NCBI GenBank assembly: GCA_006386115.1
Contig: VFIW01000121.1
Coordinates: 1 to 64,000 of the forward strand
From: Globisporangium splendens
Taxonomy: Eukaryota > Oomycota > Peronosporomycetes > Pythiales > Pythiaceae
DNA: 64,000 bases
Direction: 5' to 3'
Of this stretch, positions 43,060 through 54,170 are shown one piece after another (within the stretch, counting starts at the first letter, position 1; every line of letters begins with the position of its first letter). Under the pieces are notes generated by a model. The model ran no database searches. It saw only the letters and a program-made list of their open reading frames with translations, and had not been told where the DNA came from. The position numbers and the translations under genes were made by a program.

Positions 43060-44147
43060 TGTTGCTGAAGATCCGGAAGTGCTGGCAAGTGGGGTCTGGT
43101 GAGCTCCTCGATGAATGTGCCACAAGGAAGAAAGCTCGCGACCATCAGTCGAGATCTGTCCGAAAATACGATCGTGATGATTTCTGTGCGTTGCTGATTA
43201 CTCTCTATGGATCGGCATGATGCAAGGCTGGCAGCATTGGCTCGTCTCTGTGACGAATTTGCGCATGCAGCCATTTGCCGAAAAATTCACCCACTCCGCA
43301 AAAATAGCCGAAACATGTCATCGTCGTAATCGTAATGACAGATTGTGTAAACTCGCCAAAAATGTGAGACCACAATGACAAAGTGGGTACATTTCGTTGC
43401 GCTTGTGTGCGTGTCGGAGACTGTGCACTAACCAACCCCCAATCCCCTGTCACGTTTGCAGCAGATCGGTGTTGGCAGCGACTCAACCAACGGACGCTCT
43501 TCTGTTCGTGATGTCTAGTTGCAGTTGCGTGGGCAACAGTAATCTTTGCCATGCAGAATCTGGTGCAGGTGTCCCTATGACCCGGAATATATCAACTGTA
43601 TGAGGTTTCGCCTTATCAGAACAAGTCACCAGATATAAAAAAAAGAAAGGGTCTCCTAGTCGATCAATTCACGGTGTGGCCCACACTGTTGCGGGTGTTG
43701 GCTTCAAGTGGCACTCGCTGGGCAATCAAAACACGTTGAAGGAAAGGGATTTTTAGCGAGGTTCTCAAGGATTGACACCATTGTCAATTGCTGTGGGCGA
43801 AAAACGCACAGTCCTCACTGCCTGGACAAGTATGCGAGGTACTATCGGTTAGGACGGGAAATCGTATTTTGTGTGCTTTCCCAGTTGCGGGGACATCTGC
43901 AGCTCGCCAAGAAAGAGGTTGACGACCTGAAAAAGTCGTCAGAGCCCCCCAGAGTTCTTTGATTGGCGCTGTTCAAAGCCGCTTACAACAGCGTGCACTC
44001 TACGAAGCATTGGTTTTTCCAGAGCAATAAGCTTTTGTTTCCAATAAGACACTTTGAAAGCGCAAACAAATATACTATCTTGTTGTGAGTATTTTTCTTT
44101 AACTTGGCATTTTTCATGGAAATGTAGATTATCGCTTATGAGCAGAG
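43060..44147. other. Intergenic between GT8 and LicD genes
   Basis: No convincing gene. Presumably contains the upstream region of the GT8 gene (right of 43060, minus strand) and the 3' flank of the LicD gene. Confidence 0.45.
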
Positions 44148-45032
44148 CTAATGAAACCTGATTGGTGTCATGTAGTTAAGACCATACAAGTGACCCAGGT
44201 ATTTCTCTGGCTGCGCAGGACACGATACGTTACGACCACTAAAGACGCAAGGTTTCAGAGGAAACACCCAGTTTTTTGGGATCTTGAATTCCGTGATTGC
44301 TCCGTTCACTCTTGGACATCGCGCGCACCCTACAAAGCACAATGACGGTAACGGTCCGAACATCGGCTCAGGATCGATCGCTGGCGTCTTCGATTCCAGG
44401 AACACGAAGATATCGATGTATAATCCCGATTTGGTGTGCACTAGGCGAACTGGGATCGCAGCGTCTCGGTGACCGTGGTTGCGAAACTTGGCTTCGAACA
44501 TGTGAAACTCGTATACACTGGGAAACTCCAATAGCTCGTTGTTATCGCGTAGTCGAATATAGGTGGCTTCGTCGATGCCAATGTCAGCGTCCAAGTCGTA
44601 CGGGATGACATTTTGCTCACGGTACGAGCCAAGCAACGTACCGCTGTCGAGCCAATACGAGACGTTATTGCGCTCAAACACGTCAGCGATGGTGAACACG
44701 AGTCCCAAGATGATCTGCTGGATATCTGCACGCGTGAAGCAATCGGTTGGGTTATAAAAGCCGTCTTCGAGATGCCCACTGTCCATCTTTTCACAGTCCT
44801 CGTCTTTGGTGAGATTCGTGTAAAACTGCTCCGAGACCACTTGATCCACAGGAACCTCGGTTAAAAGCCTTGCTGTCACGAGCATCGCTGTACATCCAAT
44901 CGCAAGGCGAGCGACACTGAGGATGTGCATGTGTGGAAGCCACATGAATCGCCGAGATTGTCTTGTTGGTTTCAGTCGGTCTTGGTGATCAACAGTTTGC
45001 GGCAATACTCCCGCCGTACTATTACCCACCAT
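44148..45032 (-). CDS. LicD/fukutin-family membrane-anchored protein
   Basis: 294 residues, ATG at 45032. A hydrophobic anchor (MHILSVARLAIGCTAMLVTA, about residues 35-54) suggests a type II Golgi protein. The lumenal part carries the LicD signature: SYWLDSGTLLGSYREQN (about residues 124-140) and IPYDLDADIGI (about 141-151), with a DxD-type acidic motif, then GLYIDIFVF. Family members include bacterial phosphocholine transferases and the animal ribitol-phosphate transferases fukutin/FKRP, which attach phospho-alcohols to glycans. The usual C-terminal Cys-rich segment is present (CFVGCARCPR; CVFSGRNVSCP). The substrate in this organism is unknown. Its position beside glycosyltransferases fits a glycan-modification role. 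Confidence 0.88.
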   Translation of the reverse strand: MVGNSTAGVLPQTVDHQDRLKPTRQSRRFMWLPHMHILSVARLAIGCTAMLVTARLLTEVPVDQVVSEQFYTNLTKDEDCEKMDSGHLEDGFYNPTDCFTRADIQQIILGLVFTIADVFERNNVSYWLDSGTLLGSYREQNVIPYDLDADIGIDEATYIRLRDNNELLEFPSVYEFHMFEAKFRNHGHRDAAIPVRLVHTKSGLYIDIFVFLESKTPAIDPEPMFGPLPSLCFVGCARCPRVNGAITEFKIPKNWVFPLKPCVFSGRNVSCPAQPEKYLGHLYGLNYMTPIRFH

Positions 45033-47905
45033 TGCGCTTTGGCGTGTGTGTTGACTCCTTCTGTTCTTCGTGTATTTACGGGCGCTTGCAGGTGGATCAG
45101 TGCCTTCAATGATGGATTTTGAAATGAAGTGAGATGGGGAGAGCTGGGTTTGAAGTTTGAGCGAACAACTCCGCGAGAGCCACCAGCCGCAAACACTCTA
45201 TGCCAGGGCTATGCATCAATATGAGAGGTAAAAGGTGATCAACACAAGGGAGGCAATTTCTGTGTGTTAGGTCATATAGAAAGGTCTAGTATATTAACGA
45301 ATTTGTATAATAAAGAGGGAGATGAAGGAGCGGTGGCCAAATGGCTGTCGCCTCCGAACTCCTGCTAGGCTAGAGAGTGGGGTTCACTTTTCGAAACCAC
45401 GCGAAACCACCAGCCGAGCGTCAGCGATCACCCACCGCACGTTTGTCTTCCTCGCGCCAGCGCGCCATTTCGATTCAGGCTACAAGACAGTGCGAGTCGT
45501 GAGGATACAGCATCCACAACAGTCAATCAGGGCTCACGCTTCAAGTGAGTTTCTCGTGCCACAAGATCCGGTTCTTTTGACATGAATAAAACCCCGAACA
45601 TTGCGCAACAAGCATTGACAGCTAAGACAAGAGATTTTGGTTTAGTGTATGGTAAATGACACCAACTACTGTTCGACCAAAAGGTATATTATCACCTTTT
45701 GGATAGATAGAAAGTAGCACCAACACGGGTATCAACTGAACCTTCCCTCTTGCTGCTAGTGAATTTCTTCCTCAAGAGTGACAATCAAAACATGGCTACG
45801 GCGAGAGTTTTCTCAGGTTTTCCGTATTGGCTGCAAAAGAGCATTTCTAAAAAGGTTCCAAATTGTATTATCCGATGAATAGGATCAAATAAGCGTATAT
45901 GGGCATGACACTTTCCTCCGGGATGACTCCTCGACTTCGTTCGGCTGTTGGCTGCACTCATTTCGTGGACGTTGGCAGTTGCTGAGGAGATGTGTAATGG
46001 CTCGAGGAACGGCTGTAACTTGCTGATAGGGTGGGTGGTTCGCACGGTTGCACAAATATGCAGAGTGATAAACTGTAGGAGAAAGAACTCATTGTGCATA
46101 CAGGCATTTATGTGTGCACTCCTACTGTTGCTACCATACACTAGCATTCAATAAATCCAGTGCGCTGTAGTTCGATCGAATCAGCTTTGCTCGATACTGT
46201 ATCGATACACGGCCGAAGACGACCACGTTCGAGATAGCGGCACCCTGACAACTGACGAACCCGACCAGAGTGAATCGCATCCGAGCCCCTACAAGACTCT
46301 TGTGATCATCATGGTGCCATAAACTTTTGCCTAATTGCGATTATCAAGCGTGTCCCATCAGCGATGCCCAACTCAGACAGCATTCGCCCCACAAGACAGT
46401 CTCTGCGCAGTGACTCATGATCGATCAGTCGTGTTGTTGACTGTGAACAACAATGCGTGTAAGAGATGGTGTTGGGGATGGGTGCACCCAGTGTGCCAAA
46501 ATTTGGACATTCACATGGACATTTACAGTGGTGTCAGGAGCTCAGGTGGACACTAACTACATAAAAAGGACAGTCAAACTGGTTGTGTATGAATATGTCT
46601 CGATCTTGGGCAGATGTGATCAAAGGTTTGTCTAGTATTTTGTCGCTGCAAGAGTTCTGTAAACCTAACGTCCCAGATCCATCCATCCTCAGACGGATTG
46701 ACAACAAGTCTTTTCACTTGAGCGCTTGCTCAGTGCCTCGTGGTTCTTCGCGATTGCAGTCGTTGCTCGGGAGACAGTTGTCGATGTCGCCGATTCAGTT
46801 GTCGCAGCGGAAGGAAGGGGCTGACGTCATTGCAGTCGACATGGCAGGCATGGATGCGGTGTCTGTCCACGGTCTTTGGTGCACGCGTCTTAGGAGGCTT
46901 GATCTTGGTTGGCTTCGTTGCGGGTGAAACATGCATGGGACTCATAGCCGTCGCTGCCGGCCATCGTAGCGGTTGCATTGGTCGCTGATGCTCTCGCGAT
47001 AGCAACTGGAGTTGGGGCACTGTAGCGCCTGCGGACAAGCTGTACGGCATTCTGTGTCTTGCAGACATTTTAGCTATCGTCGCTGATAGTATCCTTCTCA
47101 GGGTATTCTAATTGCTGCATCGCGCGCTGGGCACGAATGGATGGGATCCAAACTGCGTAAATAAACAAAAGATTATGGACCGATGAGTGCACCCAGTATG
47201 ACAAATTTTAGTCGACATCGATAGTCCGACACCAAAACTCAGGTGGGCAAAATTGAAAGCGACAGCATTCGGCAGCACACGACAGTGAACCGGGAGACAA
47301 CCCCGTTCACCATACGATGGCAATTGCCTCCACCCTCAACACAGAGTCAACGAGGTACTCATTTACGGGCAGTATCACTCTGGACTGCACCAAACGCTCG
47401 CGGAGTTGAAACATCACGTTCTAAAGAACACTCCATGACATTTGTGTGTCGTGTGCTGTGGGAAGTTGTTGAGTCGGCGCGTTGGTGTCAGGTCGTATAT
47501 TTTGGGCAGTCGATGATAGATCCCATGGGTGATTGGTTGCTGGCGGGTCAGCATGGAAATCGGCGGAGAGAAAGCCCACCTCTCCAATGCCTCGTCCCTT
47601 TCGAGAGAGATCACGTTTGATACGTCTGACTCACACGGACGACGCGTTGTTTCCTAAAAATCCTCGGCGTTCACACATCGTGAATTTCCTAAGCGAGGTA
47701 AGGCACGTGACCTAGACCATGGATAGATATTGCATGGTAACCCCCATAAATGCATTGTTGCATCATCGAGTTTTCAGAGGCTTCATTGAACTCGACGCAT
47801 CCACCTTCGAGCAAACACAAAATATCCGTACAATTACAAGCTTGCTGTACCTCGACACCTACCGTGTGTGGGCTACCTCGTTACGCTTTTCTTTTCTCAC
47901 ACTCC
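45033..47905. other. Long intergenic region, no gene recognised; two GGTGCACCCAGT motif copies
   Basis: Short frames only, none with domain character. A GTGCACCCAGT motif followed by CAAA(A)TTT occurs at 46480-46507 and 47187-47210. One minus-strand frame of 112 codons at 47068-46730 is Pro/Arg-rich and overlaps a plus-strand frame; I cannot support either as a gene. Confidence 0.4.
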
Positions 47906-49707
47906 TCACCACTGGCCAAGTTCATTGAGCTGCTGTGAATCCTGTTGCGGCTGCTGTCGAAGGTGGTTCCTTGTTGTTTTGGCCGCGGAACGCTGACGCG
48001 CCGCGAACTGCCGCAATTTGAGCATCTCGAGGGCGAAGAACTTGGTGTCCATGTGGTATTGCCGTCGGACATTCGCGGCCATGGCTTCACGTGACCACAC
48101 GGTCGTATTCAATATAACTTGTTCGATGGCGGCGCACACACCAGCCTTATTGATCTGCGCCGAAAGTCCCTGCACCACGTCGGGCTTGATACCGTGCTCG
48201 CCAGTATACGCGCCAGCGAGCAGCATGTGCCCGTCTCGACCGATTTTGGTGGGTTTCACGAGTACGCCAAAGTCACGAGACGGAATCAGTTCGTTCATCG
48301 GCGCGACGTCCGTCGTCACGACCACGCCGCCCGAGGCCCGCGCCTGGTTGATGTAGTGGCCGTAGCCCTCCATGACGCTTGGACAGAGGAAGAAAGATGC
48401 CTCAGCGATCGCTTTCCCAAACGTTATTGGGTCCATACGATGATTCGTCAAGTTGATATTGCTGCTTGCGCGAATGCGCGCATCCTGTTTGGCCGAGAAC
48501 ATTCCTTTGTACGTGTGCGCGTTGATAAAGAGATCCAATGGCGGGAAATCCGGTCGCGACAACCAGCACTGGACGACCTGGCGGGTGCCTTTCTGGACGC
48601 TATAACAAGAGAACAATGGGATACATGAGAGTAGAGATAACCCAACGAATGGGTACTAGATCAGTGTCTTACCTCGTACCAGCCGTGTGAATGAATTTCA
48701 CATTTCGGTAGTCTTTCGGCCGAATCTCATTAGCGCCAAGCACATGGCGCGCGAGATTCGCGACGTCTGACGTCGTGTGCTTGGTGTAAATCACTTTGGA
48801 CTCGCGCGGGTTGCCCTCTTGTGCGTACCATTTCGTGACGCGATCGTAGCACGTCTGCGTCTTGCACAGCACAACATCCACACGCCAGTAGTGCTCTGCT
48901 GTGAGCTCGTACATCTCGACGTTCGGCATGAGGTACACGGGCTTTTGCTTTGGCCACGCGGGGGAGTCCGTCAGGCCGTCCCAGTAGTGGTTGAAGAAGA
49001 TCACAGGCGTCTGCGGACACAGCTCAAAGTACGTGACGTTCTTGCTGGTCGCGGCGTCAAAGAACGTCGCGTCAAAGACCCATCTCGGCAACATCCGCGT
49101 CTTCAGAACTGCCAAAAAATCAAGAGGCAATCAAACCACAGTGAAAAATAACGCGATAACATACAAAGCACTAGGTAGATACTGAAGACAAGGACTCACA
49201 TTTCACGTAGACGCTCGCGTCTTCGCAGTAGCCGTGGCCGCGTGAGCCCGTGGGAAGAAACACGTCGATGTCGGGGCACTCGCGCAACTTTTCAAGCGCC
49301 TGCGGGTCGTTTTCATTGATCACGAGTCGTCGGGTCTGCGCCTCGGCATCCTCTTCCTCGTTCTCTACCTCCAGACCGACTTCGTATGGGATCACGCTGG
49401 TATTGTGCGCCAGACACGCAGCCTGCAACACACTCAGATGCAGCAGTTCGCTCGCAGGCACGACGTCCACGACGCTCTTGTTCTCGGGTGCGTGGATCCA
49501 CGTGTCGCGGTCGCTGAGGCGCTGCGTCTGCGCGCCGCCGGACAGCGCCGTCGCCACCCCGGAGAAGGCGCCGCTGCTCCATGCATGCAGCGAGTTGGCC
49601 TCCAGTAGCAGCGCCACGCTGCCGAGCGCGAACAGCGCGCCGACGACGCGCATGAGCGTCGTGCGCTTCGGCGCAGAGGAGGAAGCAGACGACGCGGCAA
49701 AGCTCAT
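47906..49707 (-). CDS. Glycosyltransferase GT-2 (paralogue of GT-1), 3 exons
   Basis: Exons 49707-49200, 49108-48673 and 48599-47906 with GT-AG introns of 91 and 73 bp; 545 residues, uninterrupted. The first ATG (MSFAASSASS) is preferred over upstream non-ATG codons. N-terminal anchor VVGALFALGSVALLLEA. It shares with GT-1 the blocks LEKLRECPDIDVFLPTGSRG, ELCPQTPVIFFNHYWDG, PVYLMPNVEMYEL, KTQTCYDRV, EGNPRESKVIYTKHTTSDVA and PSVMEGYGHYINQARASGG. Exon 2 is 436 nt in both genes. The E-x7-E position again reads E-x7-Q, so this is a family trait and not damage. The C-terminal tail is Gln/Arg-rich. The repeated gene count in this window suggests local expansion of the family. Confidence 0.87.
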
Positions 49708-49713
49708 GACCTT

Positions 49714-49733
49714 CGTAGAAATGGAATGGGTGA
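49714..49733 (-). promoter_or_regulatory. Possible initiator-type core promoter of GT-2
   Basis: On the minus strand, CTCACCCATTCCATTTCTAC lies just 5' of the ATG and fits the oomycete Inr/FPR pattern (CATTC..CATTT). Very close to the start codon, so the leader would be short. Confidence 0.35.
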
Positions 49734-50102
49734 GTGGGGACAACCCAATGGGAGAGTAAGGAATAGATTGGATGGGTGATTTGTTGAGGGTTGACCCAGA
49801 GCGAAGGAGTGGGAGAGTTGGGTGTGGGAGTTATCCCATTTGACCCAGTTGTTTGAACCCATCTGAAGGAGACTGAATTAAGTGAATCATGAGTTCTGCA
49901 AAGTGCAGTACAGTCCTTTCACAATAGAAGAGTACAGCAGTCAAGGCGGGATAATCATTTTATGCACGTTGGTACAAATCTCTCATTGTCGAATTACAAT
50001 TAACAATGACATCTACTTTCTTCCAAATCTCTGGTTACACAGGTCTACAATTTAACCGATTGCAGTCTCAAAGCGCAAATGTTGGCGCACTTGCACTGCC
50101 AT

Positions 50103-51480
50103 TACCGGGGCACTACATGCATGCACGCCCTGGCAAACAGCCATAGTTTTAGCATCGCGCGCGCCTGGTTGATATAGTGGCCGTAGCCCTCCATGCGACT
50201 TGGACACAGGAAGAACGACGCCTCCGCGATGACTTTGCCGAACGGAATTGCGGGGAGGCAATGCTCGGTCAAGTTGATTTTGCTCCCTGGGATCCGGTCG
50301 CCATACGGTTTCTCAAACATGTTGATGTAGGCTTCGTCCGAAGCGAGCAGGTCAAGCTGGGGGAAATCCGGACGCGACAACCAGCACTCGATGACTTCAT
50401 TTGTGCCTTTCTGCGCGCTATCACAGAAAGCGAGGTACACAACGTATGCAAAGGCGTCAGAAACCCGTCCAACGGTCACAGAGGACGCATAGAGTAGCCC
50501 ACGTACCTGCCACCGACAGTGTGAATGAAGCGCACGTTCTCAAAACCCTTTTTCGCAATCGCATCACCGCCCAGTTTGCGACGCGCATAGTTCGCGACGT
50601 CAGATGACGTGTGGCGTGTGTAAAACACTTGCGTGTTGCGCGGGTTGCCCTCTTGCGCGTACTATTGGACCAGGCGTTCGTAGCACGTACGCGTCTTGCA
50701 CAGCGCGACATCGACGTTCCAAAAGTGGCTCTCGTTCAACTCGTACATCCCGACGTTCGGCATGAGGTACACGGGTTTATCTTTCGGGAAGTCCGGAGCG
50801 TCTGGGATGCCATCCCAGTAGTGGTTGAAAGCACGATCGGTGTCTTTGGATACAGTTCATGGTATGTGACCGTGCGACCGAGCTCTGCGTCGAAAAGCGG
50901 GATCTCGAGTGCCCAATACAGCAACAATCGCGACTTCAGAACTGCATGCAACAACAGTGTTAAACAATCACAGAAATGGAGCGGTGCAGTAAACAGAGCG
51001 CACGTACATTTCGCGTACGCGACAGCGTCTCCGCAGTACCCAAAGCCTCGGACTCCTGAAGGAACGAAAATATCGACATCGGGACATTGACGAAGTTCGT
51101 CAAGCAGGTTCGGATGGTCTGGCGTGAGCAGCAGCTTCAGGTTCTTGTCGTCATTTCCTGATCGGGTCCAGGTTTGCCATACGTCCACGGCACGATAGTG
51201 TCGGCGTGCGCCACGCACGCTGTTTGAAGCAAAATCAAGTGCATGCGGTCGTCCGAGGGGACCTCACTGTCGTTGCTCTCGTGCATCCATGGCTGCAACT
51301 CGCTGCTGTTCCGTGCCAAGAGGGAATCAATGTACTCTTGGGATGCGTGCGTGCGGTTCGTTGCGTTTGTGTGGGCAGCTCAAAACCAGCGTGTGTCGAC
51401 GAGCGAACGGGTCCCAAGAAGCAGCACGACCATCCCCCAGCTCGACAGCAGCGACTCCGCGAGAGCGAGGTGACAGGTGC
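50103..51480 (-). pseudogene. Glycosyltransferase pseudogene GT-3 (inverted relative to GT-4)
   Basis: Minus-strand relative of GT-1. The N-terminal part (about 51480-51295) has its own sequence: a hydrophobic anchor MVVLLLG at 51433, a TGA stop soon after, then YIDSLLARNSSELQPWMHES. From 51294 to 50156 it is the exact reverse complement of GT-4, including its two 1-nt deletions and the TAG in LVQ*YAQEG. At the 3' end the sequence jumps from the QARA codons across a GCGCGCG run to MLKLWLF, a counterpart of MLKLRQF near the GT-4 C-terminus, so roughly 270 bp are missing. Introns are retained, which means a DNA-level duplicate. Not functional. Confidence 0.85.
50156..51294 (-). repeat. Left arm of a 1139-bp inverted repeat (GT-3)
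   Basis: Reverse complement of 52660-53798, with the same length and no mismatch in the stretches I compared; the derived proteins in several frames are identical. It includes exon and intron sequence. Confidence 0.92.
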
Positions 51481-52357
51481 GCCATCACGAAGGCGTCGCA
51501 GACACCATTCCCTTCGCTTCTTCCTCAAGTTGTTTTCTACTGATCCGAGAGCGCGAAGCATGAACATTGAGCCCCTCGACCACCATGAGCTCTGGTGGCA
51601 TTCATGGTGGATACGGTGAGGCTTGTGCTGTTGTAGGTGCATTGTGGCCCGTCTCTGCTCGCGTGTATGGGTCCAATTTGGTGGTGCTCAGTGCAGAGAC
51701 GAGGCGAATCATGCAACAGTTGTTTCTTATAAAGAGGGGATCTTGAAAAGAGGGCTTCTGCACACACACACACAATACCCCGTTTCCGTGGTGGAAGTTG
51801 CTGACTGGAGCTGGATACGCACGCGGCTGAAGCCTCCTTCTTTAGTGAAGAATCTCCACACCATCGTTGATCCGACTGTAATGAGTCCACCCTTGGATCT
51901 CTTAGGTGGTTTCGGCGTCATTCAAGCAGTGCTGGATGGTTCGGTTCTGGACGACGCACGAAAACAGCATCGCGTATCCCTCGATTCACGAAGGGATGCA
52001 CTGATGCAGTACTGATGGACATCGCGTACTAAACAGGAGAGTGCTTGACGCAGCGTCGCTTGCTCCTCGACGTGCCGAATATCAGTCCTGGAAGACACTG
52101 CTATTAATAATGCGGACCGCGGGACTCCTTACAATCTGTTGCTTCGAGCGGCATTTATTCCGTAACAGACGAGAGTTCTCTGCTTGAGCTCTCGAAACAT
52201 CTAACCACGCCTTGCTCCAGTTCGGCAGCATAGCAGGAAAGCACCTCACCCTTAAAACGGAAACTGAGACTTTTCGGCCTCTTCTCCCTTCTTATCAACA
52301 CGGAAGGGAAAACACAATAACCTCCCAGCGCATTTGAAACAGCTCGTGACTCCGCTC
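51481..52357. other. Spacer between the GT-3 and GT-4 starts, no gene recognised
   Basis: Contains a CA microsatellite (about 51760-51775) and short frames without domain character. The divergent arrangement means it should hold the promoters of both former genes. Confidence 0.45.
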
Positions 52358-52376
52358 TGCCCATTCGTCGTTTTCA
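52358..52376 (+). promoter_or_regulatory. Possible initiator-type core promoter of GT-4
   Basis: TGCCCATTCGTCGTTTTCA, about 45-65 bp before the ATG at 52422, similar in position and form to the element before GT-1. Confidence 0.35.
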
Positions 52377-52421
52377 CGCGTTCTCGACAAGCCAGCAACT
52401 ACTAGCAGCAACAACACAAAG

Positions 52422-54170
52422 ATGAAGCGAAAGTCTGCTGCTGTGAGTGGGTCGCGGCGAATGCACCCCATCGTCTTCATGGCGGTACTGCTGCTCGCAC
52501 TCAAATGTTTCGCGCTAGTCTTCGAAACTGCTTCGTTAAGTAACTCGCGCATCGGACTCCAACTTTCCGCAAATCCGGTCCAGACGGCAGCCAAGCATGA
52601 AGCAAACTTGGACGCATTACAAGAGCATCTCACCTTCGGAGACAACGCCGAGGATTTCGAGCCATGGATGCACGAGAGCAACGACAGTGAGGTCCCCTCG
52701 GACGACCGCATGCACTTGATTTTGCTTCAAACAGCGTGCGTGGCGCACGCCGACACTATCGTGCCGTGGACGTATGGCAAACCTGGACCCGATCAGGAAA
52801 TGACGACAAGAACCTGAAGCTGCTGCTCACGCCAGACCATCCGAACCTGCTTGACGAACTTCGTCAATGTCCCGATGTCGATATTTTCGTTCCTTCAGGA
52901 GTCCGAGGCTTTGGGTACTGCGGAGACGCTGTCGCGTACGCGAAATGTACGTGCGCTCTGTTTACTGCACCGCTCCATTTCTGTGATTGTTTAACACTGT
53001 TGTTGCATGCAGTTCTGAAGTCGCGATTGTTGCTGTATTGGGCACTCGAGATCCCGCTTTTCGACGCAGAGCTCGGTCGCACGGTCACATACCATGAACT
53101 GTATCCAAAGACACCGATCGTGCTTTCAACCACTACTGGGATGGCATCCCAGACGCTCCGGACTTCCCGAAAGATAAACCCGTGTACCTCATGCCGAACG
53201 TCGGGATGTACGAGTTGAACGAGAGCCACTTTTGGAACGTCGATGTCGCGCTGTGCAAGACGCGTACGTGCTACGAACGCCTGGTCCAATAGTACGCGCA
53301 AGAGGGCAACCCGCGCAACACGCAAGTGTTTTACACACGCCACACGTCATCTGACGTCGCGAACTATGCGCGTCGCAAACTGGGCGGTGATGCGATTGCG
53401 AAAAAGGGTTTTGAGAACGTGCGCTTCATTCACACTGTCGGTGGCAGGTACGTGGGCTACTCTATGCGTCCTCTGTGACCGTTGGACGGGTTTCTGACGC
53501 CTTTGCATACGTTGTGTACCTCGCTTTCTGTGATAGCGCGCAGAAAGGCACAAATGAAGTCATCGAGTGCTGGTTGTCGCGTCCGGATTTCCCCCAGCTT
53601 GACCTGCTCGCTTCGGACGAAGCCTACATCAACATGTTTGAGAAACCGTATGGCGACCGGATCCCAGGGAGCAAAATCAACTTGACCGAGCATTGCCTCC
53701 CCGCAATTCCGTTCGGCAAAGTCATCGCGGAGGCGTCGTTCTTCCTGTGTCCAAGTCGCATGGAGGGCTACGGCCACTATATCAACCAGGCGCGCGCGTT
53801 CGGTGGCGTGATCGCGACCTCGAATAGTTCCCCGATGAACGAGCTCATCGACGCGCCTGCCATGGGAGTGTACGTCGACACTGAGCGTGCGAAAGATCCC
53901 AACATGTTTCTAGGTGGTGGCTACAGGGGTGAGCACGGACTTCGCGATTCAGAAGGGATGCACTCGGTTGTGACTGCGGACGGCGTCTGTCGCGCTGTCG
54001 AGCACATACTGCTCCACACGAACGCAGCGCAGCGACAGTACCGCCTGGACACCAAGTTCTTTGCGCGCGCGATGCTCAAGCTACGGCAATTCGCTACGGC
54101 AGTGAGACAGAACCCACCACTCGCAGTCAATTCTCCGCACTTACGAGCTGAACTTAAATCACCAGTCTAG
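52422..54170 (+). pseudogene. Glycosyltransferase pseudogene GT-4
   Basis: Exon-like segments 52422-52946, 53013-53447 and 53537-54170 with the family's two introns. The start is good (MKRKSAAVSGSRRMHP, then an anchor IVFMAVLLLALKCFALVF). Lesions: a 1-nt loss near 52798 (after PGPDQE), a 1-nt loss near 53125 (PIVLSTTT against PILLFNHY in GT-1; exon 2 is 435 nt instead of 436) and TAG near 53290 (LVQ*YAQEG). The C-terminal exon is intact apart from a 9-residue deletion (LLHTNAAQRQY against LFNTSVWQREAMAAAAQRQY in GT-1). The last third could still make MNELIDAPAMGVYVD... but the full protein cannot be produced. Confidence 0.87.
52660..53798 (+). repeat. Right arm of the 1139-bp inverted repeat (GT-4)
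   Basis: Partner of 50156-51294. The arm starts at AGCCATGGATG and ends in the GCGCGCG run at 53791-53798. Confidence 0.92.

Noticed and set aside
45320..45420. tRNA-like sequence (GGAGCGGTGGCCAAATGGC... and GGTTCACTTTTCGAAACC)
   Set aside because: The acceptor arms do not pair and the anticodon arm is not convincing.
46583..47068. Overlapping plus- and minus-strand frames of about 112 codons
   Set aside because: Composition is low-complexity, no domain, no paralogue, no splice or promoter support.
47243..47620. 125-codon plus-strand frame
   Set aside because: No domain or conservation evidence within the window; likely chance.
51623..52015. 130-codon frame between GT-3 and GT-4
   Set aside because: No domain; lies in the divergent promoter spacer.
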